From an uncultured Clostridia bacterium (lineage in GTDB: Bacteria; Bacillota; Clostridia; Oscillospirales; CAG-272), in contig CANRFY010000001.1 in assembly GCA_947630015.1 (NCBI GenBank), positions 135,894 to 199,893 on the forward strand: 64,000 nt of DNA. The letters run 5' to 3'. Positions 19,011-27,640 of this stretch are shown here, piece by piece. The position numbers were made by a program, and so were the translations under genes. Within the stretch, counting starts at the first letter, position 1. Every line of letters begins with the position of its first letter. The notes beneath the pieces are model-generated. The model was not told the origin of the DNA and ran no database searches. It saw only the letters and a list, made by a program, of their open reading frames with translations.

Positions 19011-19787
19011 CTATTCCTTCATCGACTCCGCCGCGATCTTCTCGATCCGGCGCAGTCTTGCCGACAGCGCCGGCTTCGATATATGCGTCGGCGAGATCGC
19101 CGCCAGCTGTGACAGCGACAGCTCTGGATTGTTTATGCGGAGCATCGCGGTCTCACACAGCTCGTCGCCGAGGACGCCGAGCTTTCCGTCCGAGATGAGC
19201 CTTCGTATCGCGTCGCAGACGCGTTCAGACGCGTCCGTCGCGCGGCGCAGATTCGATATGTCCGCGTTCGAGCGGCGGTTTACAAAATTTGCAACATCTG
19301 AGACGAGTCCCGCGTTCGATATATCATACAGCACGCGATTGACGCCCGCGGCGGCAAAAAATCCGCCTATCGCCTCAGCTGATTTAAGATAAAATACGAC
19401 GGCTCCGCGCCTCGTTCTGCGCTTGAAGCCGAACGGCTCGAGCGCCGATGCGACGTCGTCGGGACGCGATCCGCCCCGCAGCGATATATCGAGATTCGCC
19501 TCCTTCGCGCTCGGGTCCGAAAGCGATCCCGACGCTATGAATATTCCGCGCAGGATCGCGGGGCGGCATCCCGCGCATCTGATGTGCGAGGCGTCCGCAA
19601 GCTCGCGCGTTTCACCGTCGTCGACGCCGCGGCAGACGGCGCGCGCATATGCCTCGACCTCATCGTTTCTGAACGACAGATCAGGCGCGCACGCGAGAAT
19701 TGCGCGCGCAGTATTGACGCGGCAGCAGTCGTTTTTCGGCCGCATCGCCATCATTTCTGATTTTATCGACGATGAATAGGAACTCAT
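19011..19787 (-). CDS. whiA: WhiA-family DNA-binding regulator
   Basis: The 258-residue protein carries the WhiA signature RGIFIASGSLSDP, the NRRSNADISNLRRATDAS segment and a C-terminal helix-turn-helix (LSLSQLAAI...LSARLRRIEKIA). WhiA links growth and division in Gram-positives. Family members usually exceed 300 residues; here the first LAGLIDADG-like lobe appears shortened. The ATG overlaps the murB stop (ATGA). The usual neighbours rapZ and yvcK are absent between murB and whiA. Confidence 0.9.
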   Translation of the reverse strand: MSSYSSSIKSEMMAMRPKNDCCRVNTARAILACAPDLSFRNDEVEAYARAVCRGVDDGETRELADASHIRCAGCRPAILRGIFIASGSLSDPSAKEANLDISLRGGSRPDDVASALEPFGFKRRTRRGAVVFYLKSAEAIGGFFAAAGVNRVLYDISNAGLVSDVANFVNRRSNADISNLRRATDASERVCDAIRRLISDGKLGVLGDELCETAMLRINNPELSLSQLAAISPTHISKPALSARLRRIEKIAAESMKE

Positions 19788-20689
19788 AAGTAGATGATCT
19801 CGCGTTCGAGCGCGACGCCCGACGATTCCAAGACGCGCGCCATTACGATCTCTGCCAATTTTTTGACGTCGCCCGCCGAAGCTCCGCCCGCGTTGATTAT
19901 GAAGCCCGCGTGTTTTTCCGATACCATGGCGCCGCCGACGCGCAGTCCCTTCAGTCCCGCGTCCTCGATCAGTTTGCCCGTGAAATGCCCGGGCGCGCGC
20001 TTGAAAAAGCTGCCAGCGCTCGGACACGACAGCGGCTGCTTGTCGCGCCGCCGTTCCATAAAATCGTTCATTTCGGCGAGGATCGCGTCGGGATCGCCGC
20101 GATGAAGCGCGAACTGCGCCGACAGCACGTAAAGCCCGCCGCGCTTGACGGCGCTGTCGCGATAGCCGAGCGACAGATCGTCCCGCGTCAGCGTCACGAT
20201 CTTTTGCGCGTCCGCATCCCAGCAGTCAGCCGATACGATCACATCCGATATCTCGCCGCCGTAAGCGCCGGCGTTCATCGTCACGGCTCCGCCGACGCTG
20301 CCAGGGATTCCGTATGCGAACGAAAGCCCCGAAAGCCCCGCCTTTTGCGCCGCCGACGCGCACGACGTTATTCCCCGCCCGCATTCGGATCTGAGCGTTT
20401 CCCCGTCGATTTTGAGTTCCGTCAGCTTTGTCGTTATGACGATGGCTCCGTCGTAGCCGGCGTCGTCGATAAGCACGTTCGTGCCGCATCCGAGGACGCA
20501 GTATTTGATCTCCGCGTCGGACAAAAACCGCAAAAGGGCGCAAAGCGCCCCCTCACCGTTCGGATATATGACCGCCTCCGCGTTTCCGCCGCAGCGGAAG
20601 CTCGTTATTTCGGACGCCGGCACGTCGAACGCGTATTCGTATTCTCCGCCGTGTCCGTCAAGAAACAGTTTCAGCTCTGTCCTGTTCAA
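19784..20689 (-). CDS. murB: UDP-N-acetylenolpyruvoylglucosamine reductase
   Basis: MurB reduces UDP-GlcNAc-enolpyruvate to UDP-MurNAc in the cytoplasm. The 301-residue protein has the FAD-binding pieces FRCGGNAEAVIYP and LGCGTNVLI, the GIPGSVGGAVTMNAGAYGGE loop, and the catalytic SAGSFFKRAPG serine segment. I place the start at TTG 20689, five bases after GGAGG; a TTG at 20701 overlaps that site and is less likely. It begins one base after the HAD gene ends. Confidence 0.93.
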   Translation of the reverse strand: MNRTELKLFLDGHGGEYEYAFDVPASEITSFRCGGNAEAVIYPNGEGALCALLRFLSDAEIKYCVLGCGTNVLIDDAGYDGAIVITTKLTELKIDGETLRSECGRGITSCASAAQKAGLSGLSFAYGIPGSVGGAVTMNAGAYGGEISDVIVSADCWDADAQKIVTLTRDDLSLGYRDSAVKRGGLYVLSAQFALHRGDPDAILAEMNDFMERRRDKQPLSCPSAGSFFKRAPGHFTGKLIEDAGLKGLRVGGAMVSEKHAGFIINAGGASAGDVKKLAEIVMARVLESSGVALEREIIYL

Positions 20690-20690
20690 G

Positions 20691-21401
20691 TCAGCCTCCA
20701 AGAATGACGTAAAGCTGTTGCAGCGACGATATCGTATACGTCGGGATAACGCCGGCAGGCGCTTTGCCGGTCGGATTGTACCAGCATGAATCGAGTCCCG
20801 CGTTCGCGGCTCCCATAATGTCGCTCGTGAGCGAATCGCCGACGACGAGGCAGCGCGCCGCCGCCTCGTCCGGCGTCATTCCAAGCTCGCCCTCGACAAG
20901 CTCGAAATAACGTCTCTCCGGCTTGACGGAACCCATCGCCTCGGAGATGAACATCCTGCCGATATAATTCATGATCGGCGAACGCGAAAACCGGCTCTTC
21001 TGCACCTGTGTGATGCCGTTTGTGATTATGTGGAGCGAATGTGTGTGCGACAGTCTTTCGCAGACCTCGACCGCGCCGTCGATCATTATGCACTGCGCCG
21101 ACAAATGCTCCGCGTAAAGCGCGCACATCTGCTCCGCCGTCGTATCCGATACGGCGCCTTTTTCGGACAGCGCCGACTTGAGCTTCGCGAATCTGTCGAC
21201 CTTAAGCCTGTCGCGCGTCGTTTCGCCGCGTTCGAGTGCCTTCCACTCGGCGTCGTTGATCCCGTGATACAGCGATATCGTATCCGCGTCGGCGGGCAGT
21301 CCGCATATCGTCAATACCTCGCCGACCGCGTTCGCCTCGGAACGATCGAAATCAAACAGCGTTCCGTCGGCGTCGAACAGTATCGTGTCGTATTTTTTCA
21401 T
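20691..21401 (-). CDS. HAD-superfamily phosphatase, YjjG-like
   Basis: The 236-residue protein has the four HAD motifs: DADGTLFDF, the Thr/Asn region IITNG, a Lys in SVKPERRYF and VVGDSLTSDI. The helical cap and the overall pattern resemble YjjG-type nucleotidases, which dephosphorylate pyrimidine monophosphates including damaged ones. The exact substrate cannot be stated. Its ATG overlaps the tyrS stop codon (ATGA). Confidence 0.88.
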   Translation of the reverse strand: MKKYDTILFDADGTLFDFDRSEANAVGEVLTICGLPADADTISLYHGINDAEWKALERGETTRDRLKVDRFAKLKSALSEKGAVSDTTAEQMCALYAEHLSAQCIMIDGAVEVCERLSHTHSLHIITNGITQVQKSRFSRSPIMNYIGRMFISEAMGSVKPERRYFELVEGELGMTPDEAAARCLVVGDSLTSDIMGAANAGLDSCWYNPTGKAPAGVIPTYTISSLQQLYVILGG

Positions 21402-22621
21402 TTCACCGTATATCTATGATATGTTTTCTTTCCCTTTTTGACAACGACGCCGTCGGCGAAGCTGTCGATCTTCGCCGCTGCGTTTGCGTCGGCGACTTTT
21501 TCGCCGTCGATCAGCACGCCGCCCTGCATTACGAGCGTCCGCGCCTCGCGTCGCGACGGCGCAAGACCGCCCTTTATCAAAAGATCGAGTATGCCGATCT
21601 CCCCGTCGGTGAAATCGTCCGCCGTCAGCTCCGTCGTTGGCATATCGTCGGATGCGCCCGCGCCGCCGAATACGGATTTCGCCGCCGCCTGCGCCTTGTC
21701 CGCCTCGTCCGCGCCGTGTACGAGCTTCGTCAGCTCATATGCGAGTATCTCCTTCGCGCGGTTGAGTTCGGAGCCTTCCCACTTGTCCATTTCGTCGATC
21801 TGTTCGAGCGGCAGGAATGTGAGCATACGTATGCATTTCAGCACGTCGGCGTCGCCGACGTTGCGCCAATACTGGTAGAAATCGAACGGACTCGTCTTAT
21901 TCGAATCGAGCCATACGGCGTTGCCCGCCGTCTTTCCCATCTTATGTCCCTGCGAATCGGTCAGAAGCGTGATCGTCATCGCGTGCGCGTCGGCTCCGAG
22001 CTTGCGTCTTATAAGCTCGGTTCCGCCGAGCATATTCGACCACTGATCGTCGCCGCCGAACTGCATATTACAGCCGTAATTCTTGTAGAGATGATAGAAG
22101 TCGTAGGACTGCATTATCATATAGTTGAATTCGAGGAACGACAGCCCCTTCTCCATGCGCTGACGGTAACATTCGGCGCGGAGCATATTGTTGACTGAGA
22201 AGCACGCGCCGACCTCGCGCAAAAGCTCGATATAGTTTAGATCCATCAGCCAGTCGGCGTTGTTCAGCATCATCGCCTTGCCGGGGCCGAAATCGATGAA
22301 GCGCTCCATCTGGCGGCGGAAGCATTCGGCGTTGTGATCGATGTCCTCCTTCGTCAGCATACGACGCATATCGGAGCGTCCGGACGGATCGCCTATCATC
22401 GTCGTGCCGCCGCCGATCAGCGCGATCGGACGGTTGCCCGCCGCCTGAAGCCGCTTCATCAGCGTCAGCGCCATAAAATGCCCCGCCGTCAGGCTGTCCG
22501 CCGTGCAGTCAAATCCGATATAGAACGTCGCCTTGCCGGCGTTCACCATTTCGCGTATTTCGTCCTCGTTCGTCACCTGCGCGATAAGTCCTCTTGCGCG
22601 CAGTTCCTCGTAAATTCCCAT
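21398..22621 (-). CDS. tyrS: Tyrosyl-tRNA synthetase
   Basis: The 407-residue class I synthetase charges tRNA-Tyr. It shows AGHFMALTLMKRLQ (HIGH region), the tyrosine pocket with QSYDFYHLYKNYGCNMQFGG, and GHKMGKTAGN (KMSKS loop). An S4 RNA-binding domain forms the C-terminus (LIKGGLAPSRREARTLV). The start is the MGIYEELR methionine at 22621; an open frame extends far upstream but is antisense-like sequence. No T-box leader is seen, consistent with its internal operon position. Confidence 0.96.
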   Translation of the reverse strand: MGIYEELRARGLIAQVTNEDEIREMVNAGKATFYIGFDCTADSLTAGHFMALTLMKRLQAAGNRPIALIGGGTTMIGDPSGRSDMRRMLTKEDIDHNAECFRRQMERFIDFGPGKAMMLNNADWLMDLNYIELLREVGACFSVNNMLRAECYRQRMEKGLSFLEFNYMIMQSYDFYHLYKNYGCNMQFGGDDQWSNMLGGTELIRRKLGADAHAMTITLLTDSQGHKMGKTAGNAVWLDSNKTSPFDFYQYWRNVGDADVLKCIRMLTFLPLEQIDEMDKWEGSELNRAKEILAYELTKLVHGADEADKAQAAAKSVFGGAGASDDMPTTELTADDFTDGEIGILDLLIKGGLAPSRREARTLVMQGGVLIDGEKVADANAAAKIDSFADGVVVKKGKKTYHRYTVK

Positions 22622-22644
22622 GATTTTTCCTTTCGTTCTGACGT

Positions 22645-24327
22645 TTACTTCGATTCGCCCTCCGCGATCAGCTCGCGGGCGGCGTTTTTCTGTGTTTCCG
22701 TTACGTTGATGCCGCCGATGATGCGCGCGATCTCGTCGATTTTTTCCTCGCCCGAAAGGACGCGCACCGACGTCTCCGTTCTGCCGTCGCGCTCTGATTT
22801 GCGCACGAACAGATGCGTATCCGCGAGCGCCGCGATCTGCGCCGAATGCGTGACGCACAAAATCTGCGTCCGTTCGGACGCGTCGCGCAGGCGGCGTCCT
22901 ATCTTGCCCGACGTCGATCCCGATACTCCCGTGTCGATCTCGTCGTATATTATCGTCGGCTCGCCGGCGCTGTCGTTCTGCACGCTCTTGATCGCCAGCA
23001 TTACCCGCGACAGCTCGCCTCCGCTCGCCGTCAGCGACAGCGGCCTTACGTCCTCGCCGGCGTTGGCCGAAATGTATATCTCCGCCGTCTCGCGTCCCGA
23101 CGGCGAAAGCTCGCAGTCCGAGAAGCGGACCTCGATCTTGACCTTCGGCATATCGAGTCCCTCGAGTACGCAGCTTATCTGATCCGTCATGCGCGCGGCC
23201 GCGTCTTTCCTCATCCGCGAAAGCTCCGAGGCGCACGCCTCCGCCGCCGCCTCGGCGCGTTCGAGTCTCGCCTTCGCCTCAGATGTGCGCGCCTCGTTAT
23301 TCTCGATCGAATCGAGACGGCGCTTCGCGTCGTCCCTGTGTGCAAGCACCGCCGCGATATCGCGTCCGTATTTGCGCTCGAGCCGCTTTATCGCGTCGAG
23401 ACGATCCTCGATCTTTTCAAGCCGTTCAGCCGGATCGCCGTCGGCGTCGCCGCCGAGATCGAACGTCTGATACGTTCTGCGCGCTATATCCTCAAGCTCA
23501 TACGAGATCGAGCGCAGTTTTTCCGCATCACCGGCGGCGCTCGGCGCATATTCACGCAGCTGCTCCATCGCCGACGCCGCGCGCTCGGTGAGATACGACG
23601 CCGACGCGCCCTTTTCGTTTCTGTATGCGGCGCGGTAGACGAAATTCGCGAGCTTTTTTATCTTTTCGCCGGACTGAAGGCGCGCGCGCTCCATGTTCAG
23701 CTCCTCTTCCTCGCCAGCCTTGAGGCTCGCCGAGTCGATCTCCTTCACCTGATATGACAGCAGATCGGCCGCAAGCGCGCCCTCGCGCGAGAGCCGTTCA
23801 AGCTCTAAAAGCTCCGATCTTGCCGCCGTATACGATTCATACGCCTCGGCGTATGCGGACAGCGCGTCCGCGTCGCCGGCGTATTCGTCGACGAGCGCAA
23901 GCTGCGCCTCCGGCGTTTTGAGCGACAGGCTCTCGCTCTGTCCGTTTATCGAGATAAGACACGACGCGGCGCGTCTCTGCGCCGACAGCGACGAGATTTT
24001 GCCGTTTATCCTCGCCGTGCTTTTTCCGTCCGAATATATGACGCGTTCAAGCTCGATCTCGCCGTCCTCGACGTCGACGCCTTGTGCTGAAAGCTTATCG
24101 TATGCCGCGCCCTCGACAGAGGTGAACAGCGCTCTCACCGACGCCGAAGTTTCGCCCGTCCGTATCAGCTGCGGCTGCGTCCGCGCGCCGCATAAAAGCG
24201 ATATCGCGTCTATTATGACGGATTTTCCCGCGCCGGTCTCGCCGGTGAACACCGAAAAGCCGCCCGTCAGCTCGAGATCGAGCGATCTTATAACGGCGAT
24301 ATTTTCTATGTGAAGCGATGTAAGCAT
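22645..24327 (-). CDS. recN: DNA repair protein RecN
   Basis: This SMC-like ATPase has 560 residues. Walker A is GETGAGKSVIIDAISLL at about residues 30-46; the ABC signature and Walker B lie in SGGELSRVMLAI and PTIIYDEIDTGVSG near residues 430-470. Two coiled-coil arms lie between. RecN acts at double-strand breaks. It directly follows argR, as in many Firmicutes. Confidence 0.96.
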   Translation of the reverse strand: MLTSLHIENIAVIRSLDLELTGGFSVFTGETGAGKSVIIDAISLLCGARTQPQLIRTGETSASVRALFTSVEGAAYDKLSAQGVDVEDGEIELERVIYSDGKSTARINGKISSLSAQRRAASCLISINGQSESLSLKTPEAQLALVDEYAGDADALSAYAEAYESYTAARSELLELERLSREGALAADLLSYQVKEIDSASLKAGEEEELNMERARLQSGEKIKKLANFVYRAAYRNEKGASASYLTERAASAMEQLREYAPSAAGDAEKLRSISYELEDIARRTYQTFDLGGDADGDPAERLEKIEDRLDAIKRLERKYGRDIAAVLAHRDDAKRRLDSIENNEARTSEAKARLERAEAAAEACASELSRMRKDAAARMTDQISCVLEGLDMPKVKIEVRFSDCELSPSGRETAEIYISANAGEDVRPLSLTASGGELSRVMLAIKSVQNDSAGEPTIIYDEIDTGVSGSTSGKIGRRLRDASERTQILCVTHSAQIAALADTHLFVRKSERDGRTETSVRVLSGEEKIDEIARIIGGINVTETQKNAARELIAEGESK

Positions 24328-24328
24328 A

Positions 24329-24790
24329 TCACGTAGCGCGGATCAGCTCGCGGAGCCGCCTGCAAATGGCGGCGGCGTCTTCCTCGGTCCTCGCAACGGC
24401 GATTATGCAGTCGTCGCCGGCGACGCATCCGAGTATCTGACGCAGTTCCATGTCGTCGATGCCGGCGGCAACTGCCGACGCCATCGACGGTATCGTCTTT
24501 ATTACGAGCATACAGGATGAATAATCGACGCTCGTGATCGATCCGATCACGGACGTGTTGAGCTTCGCCATGCCGGCTCCGGCGCGCGCGCCCGATTTTA
24601 CATATTTATACGCGCCGTCGGGCGTCGTTACCTTCGCGAGCTTCAAGTCGCGTATGTCGCGCGATACTGTCGCCTGCGTCGTTCTGATCCCGACCTCGCC
24701 GAGACGTCCGAGCAGATCGTCCTGAGTCTCGATGTCATATTTTCTTATCAGCTCAAGGATCTTTTCCTGACGCTTTGACTTGACGGACAT
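24329..24790 (-). CDS. argR: Arginine repressor
   Basis: The 153-residue regulator has an N-terminal winged helix (RQEKILELIRKYDIETQDD, then ATVSRDIRDLKLAKV) and a C-terminal arginine-binding/oligomerisation domain ending with the GDDCIIAVAR segment. It controls arginine genes with L-arginine as corepressor. The ATG at 24790 has GAGGGTGAGG upstream; a TTG six codons earlier overlaps that site. No arg biosynthetic genes are in the window. Confidence 0.94.
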   Translation of the reverse strand: MSVKSKRQEKILELIRKYDIETQDDLLGRLGEVGIRTTQATVSRDIRDLKLAKVTTPDGAYKYVKSGARAGAGMAKLNTSVIGSITSVDYSSCMLVIKTIPSMASAVAAGIDDMELRQILGCVAGDDCIIAVARTEEDAAAICRRLRELIRAT

Positions 24791-24820
24791 TTCCTCACCC
24801 TCTATCAAATTTATCTTCGC

Positions 24821-25684
24821 TCAGCGTCCCGTCATTTTGCTGCGGAACACGCCCGTAAATCCTCCGGCGCGCACCCTGACAAGCTTTGTGTACGCGTCGC
24901 TTTTCGTGATCTTCACCTCGGCCCCGTCCGGCAGCGAGATCGTGTCGATGCCGTCCCTTACAAGCTCAAGCTCCGAGCGCCGCCATTCGCCAGCTCCGCA
25001 GTAAATGGCGCTTTTTTGCGAATACACGGACGGGCGCGCCATGACGGAATGCGGACACACCGGCGTCACGCAGATGCACTCGAGCGCCGGATCGACGAGC
25101 GGACCGCCCGCCGACATCGAATAAGCCGTCGATCCCGTCGGCGTCGCGAATACGACGCCGTCGGCGTCGAATCTGCCCGCATCGTATGAGCTGCCGTCCG
25201 CGCCGACGCAGTGAAGCGATATTCCCGCTATCTTCGACGCCGACGATTTCATCACGACGAAATCGTTGAGCGCCGGTTTCATTTTTATATAAACGGCGCC
25301 GTCCTTTTTGATCTCGGCGTCGAGCATCATGCGCCGCTCGACGGTGAAATCGCCGGACAGTATGCGTCCGAGCGGCGACAGATCGTCGCCCGATATCTCG
25401 GCAAGATATCCCACCTGCCCCGTGTTGATCCCAAGCACCGGTATGCCGAATTCGAGCGCGCGTTCGGCGGCGCACAAAACCGAGCCGTCGCCTCCGACCG
25501 ATATGACAAGCTCGACGTCGCGCGTTATTTCGTCGGCGACGCTCACCCCGTCGACGCGCGGTATAGGCAGCGCCGGCGTCATCATGACGCGGACGCCGCG
25601 TCCCGCGCAGATGCGGACGATATCGGAAAGACGTCCGTCGTCGGCGCTATTTATGCCGAATGGCAGTATTGACACTGTTTTCAT
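24821..25684 (-). CDS. nadK: NAD kinase
   Basis: The 287-residue enzyme phosphorylates NAD to NADP. The diagnostic GGDGSVLCAAER, the NxGxxGYLAEI segment, and the ATPTGSTAYSMSAGGP loop are all present. It overlaps the end of tlyA by 38 nt, the same tlyA-nadK order as in other Firmicutes. A TTG three codons earlier is an alternative start. Confidence 0.95.
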   Translation of the reverse strand: MKTVSILPFGINSADDGRLSDIVRICAGRGVRVMMTPALPIPRVDGVSVADEITRDVELVISVGGDGSVLCAAERALEFGIPVLGINTGQVGYLAEISGDDLSPLGRILSGDFTVERRMMLDAEIKKDGAVYIKMKPALNDFVVMKSSASKIAGISLHCVGADGSSYDAGRFDADGVVFATPTGSTAYSMSAGGPLVDPALECICVTPVCPHSVMARPSVYSQKSAIYCGAGEWRRSELELVRDGIDTISLPDGAEVKITKSDAYTKLVRVRAGGFTGVFRSKMTGR

Positions 25685-26480
25685 GTTTGACAAAATCAGC
25701 GATCTCCGTGTGTGTGAATGTGCCGTTCAGTCCGCGTTTCAGCGACGCTAAATATTCGCGGTTGCCGCGCTTTTTCGCGCGTTCGTCATTTACCCCGCCG
25801 CCCTCGACGGGCGATACTGTCAGCGCGTATGCGTAAAGGCCGAGACGCGCCGCCGCGTCTATGACTGACGATATCGCGCGGGCGCGGTCCGCGGGATCGT
25901 TTACTATCCCGCGCCCGACCGAGGCGCGGTCAAGCTCGAACTGCGGCTTTATAAGCGTGACGAACGTCCCGTCCGGATCGAGTATATCCGCAACGGCGGG
26001 CAGGATCATCGTCTGCGATATGAACGACACGTCGCATACGACGAGCTGCGCGCCGCCCACTTCGGCGCGCGTCAGCTCCCGCGCGTTCTTGTTTTCCATA
26101 ACGACGACGCGCTCGTCCGCGCGCAGTTTTTCATGAAGCTGCGACGTACCCGAGTCGACGGCGTAGACCTTCGCGGCTCCGTGCGACAAAAGGCAGTCGG
26201 TGAATCCGCCAGTCGACGAGCCGATATCGACGCATATAAGGCCGTCCACGTCGACGCCGAATCTGTCGAGCGCGGCGTCGAGCTTCATCCCGCCGACACT
26301 GACAAACGGACAGGCTCCGCCGTCAACGATCACCGTATGCTCAATCGATTCGTCTATGTCGAGCGACGGCTTTGAGACGCGGACGCCGTCGACCGTCACC
26401 GCGCCCTCGCCGATCAAGAATTTCGCTCTGGCGCGGCTCGGCGCGTATCCGCGGCCGGTGAGATATACGTCTATACGCAT
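25647..26480 (-). CDS. tlyA: TlyA-family rRNA 2'-O-methyltransferase
   Basis: The 277-residue protein begins with an S4 RNA-binding domain (LTGRGYAPSRARAKFLI) and continues into a FtsJ-like Rossmann methyltransferase domain with SAM motif DIGSSTGGFTDCLL. Known TlyA proteins methylate cytidines of 16S and 23S rRNA; some were first annotated as hemolysins. It sits in its standard place after ispA, although dxs, common at this position in other Firmicutes, is not here. Confidence 0.92.
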   Translation of the reverse strand: MRIDVYLTGRGYAPSRARAKFLIGEGAVTVDGVRVSKPSLDIDESIEHTVIVDGGACPFVSVGGMKLDAALDRFGVDVDGLICVDIGSSTGGFTDCLLSHGAAKVYAVDSGTSQLHEKLRADERVVVMENKNARELTRAEVGGAQLVVCDVSFISQTMILPAVADILDPDGTFVTLIKPQFELDRASVGRGIVNDPADRARAISSVIDAAARLGLYAYALTVSPVEGGGVNDERAKKRGNREYLASLKRGLNGTFTHTEIADFVKHENSVNTAIRHK

Positions 26481-26530
26481 TTGATTATATCACCGCGAAA
26501 GGTCAAAATCAAGATGAATATATTCATTTG

Positions 26531-27382
26531 TTATGCATTTCTGTGCAGCAGCCAATGCGCAAGCTCGACGAGCGCATCGGAGCGCTCGTAGCCGCGCACC
26601 GCCATGACTGCGCCCTCCGTCAGCGCGGACGCGAATCCGCGCGCCTCCTCCGCCGTCATAACGGCCAGCATCGTAGTGCCGTCGCCGCCGTCGTCCGGCA
26701 GCTCATCCGCGTCGAGAATGTCGTCTATGAGCTGAAACGCAAGTCCGATATTGTATGCGTATGTCCGCGCCGACGAGTACATTTCCTCCGGCGCGTCGGC
26801 GGCCGTAAGGCCGAGCGCGCACGCTGCCGCGATCAGCTCGCCCGTCTTTTTGCGCTCCATCTCAACAAGCTCGTCGAGCGCCGCCTCGCGTCCCGAATAC
26901 ATTATATCGAGTACCTGTCCGCCTATCATCCCGTCGTATCCCGCCGCCTCGGCGATGATCGATACGGCGCGCATATTGCGCGCGGCGTCCGCGAACGGAT
27001 TCTCTGACGCAAGCGCGAACGCGTATGTCAAAAGCGCGTCTCCGGCCAAAAGCGCGTTCGCCTCGCCGAATTTTATATGCGACGACGGCTTGCCGCGCCG
27101 TTCGTCGTCGTCGTCCATGCACGGAAGATCGTCATGGATCAGCGAATACGTATGGACGCATTCGATCGCGCAGGCATACGGGAGCGCCGCTTTGACGTCG
27201 CCGCCCGCGAGGCGGCAGAATTCGAGCGTCAGAAACGGACGAATCCGCTTGCCGCCGTCCATGGCGGAATATCTCATCGCGTCGTATATTATCGAATGGG
27301 CGCGCTCGCCCGACGGCAGAACGCTGTCGAGCGCAGAATTTACGAGTTTCGCGTTGCCATCCAGAAGTTCATCTATGCTCAT
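26531..27382 (-). CDS. ispA: Polyprenyl (farnesyl/geranyl) diphosphate synthase
   Basis: The 283-residue enzyme condenses isopentenyl diphosphate units. The first aspartate-rich motif is HDDLPCMDDDDERRGKP (DDxxxxD type) and the second is FQLIDDILD. The GGKRIRP segment binds IPP. The product is most likely C15. I chose the ATG at 27382; an ATG at 27400 overlapping the xseB stop is an equally possible coupled start. Confidence 0.93.
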   Translation of the reverse strand: MSIDELLDGNAKLVNSALDSVLPSGERAHSIIYDAMRYSAMDGGKRIRPFLTLEFCRLAGGDVKAALPYACAIECVHTYSLIHDDLPCMDDDDERRGKPSSHIKFGEANALLAGDALLTYAFALASENPFADAARNMRAVSIIAEAAGYDGMIGGQVLDIMYSGREAALDELVEMERKKTGELIAAACALGLTAADAPEEMYSSARTYAYNIGLAFQLIDDILDADELPDDGGDGTTMLAVMTAEEARGFASALTEGAVMAVRGYERSDALVELAHWLLHRNA

Positions 27383-27396
27383 GCCGCACCCCGCCG

Positions 27397-27636
27397 TCAT
27401 CCGCGCGCGATCATATCGCCCTCGACGGCGCTGCCGTCGGGCATCACGGTGAGCATCCTGATCTGCTGCTCCGCTCCGTCGAGCCGTTCGTTGCACAGCT
27501 TGACGAGCCTCACGCCCTCCTCGAACAGTCCGAGCGATTCGTCGAGCGGAGTTGTGCCGCTTTCAAGCGCCTTTACGATCTCTTCAAGACGGGCAATCGC
27601 CGCCTCGAACGTCATTTTGCTATCTTTTTCTTCCAT
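27397..27636 (-). CDS. xseB: Exodeoxyribonuclease VII small subunit
   Basis: The 79-residue helical protein has the family signature FEAAIARLEEIVKALESG and EEGVRLVKLCNERLDGAE. It assembles in several copies with XseA to degrade single-stranded DNA. A GAGG in the last codons of xseA serves as the ribosome site for the ATG at 27636. Confidence 0.93.
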   Translation of the reverse strand: MEEKDSKMTFEAAIARLEEIVKALESGTTPLDESLGLFEEGVRLVKLCNERLDGAEQQIRMLTVMPDGSAVEGDMIARG

Positions 27637-27640
27637 GCGT

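Noticed and set aside
22622..23236. A 205-codon extension of tyrS
   Set aside because: It overlaps recN on the same strand in another frame and is Arg-rich; TyrS homology starts at the methionine at 22621.
25647..26480. TlyA as a hemolysin toxin
   Set aside because: The S4 plus FtsJ-like layout and the operon place it as an rRNA methyltransferase; the hemolysin label is historical.
26514..26527. Palindrome ATGAATATATTCAT near ispA as an ArgR operator
   Set aside because: An ARG box needs four A/T bases between TGAAT and ATTCA; here only two are present, and the location before tlyA has no arginine gene.
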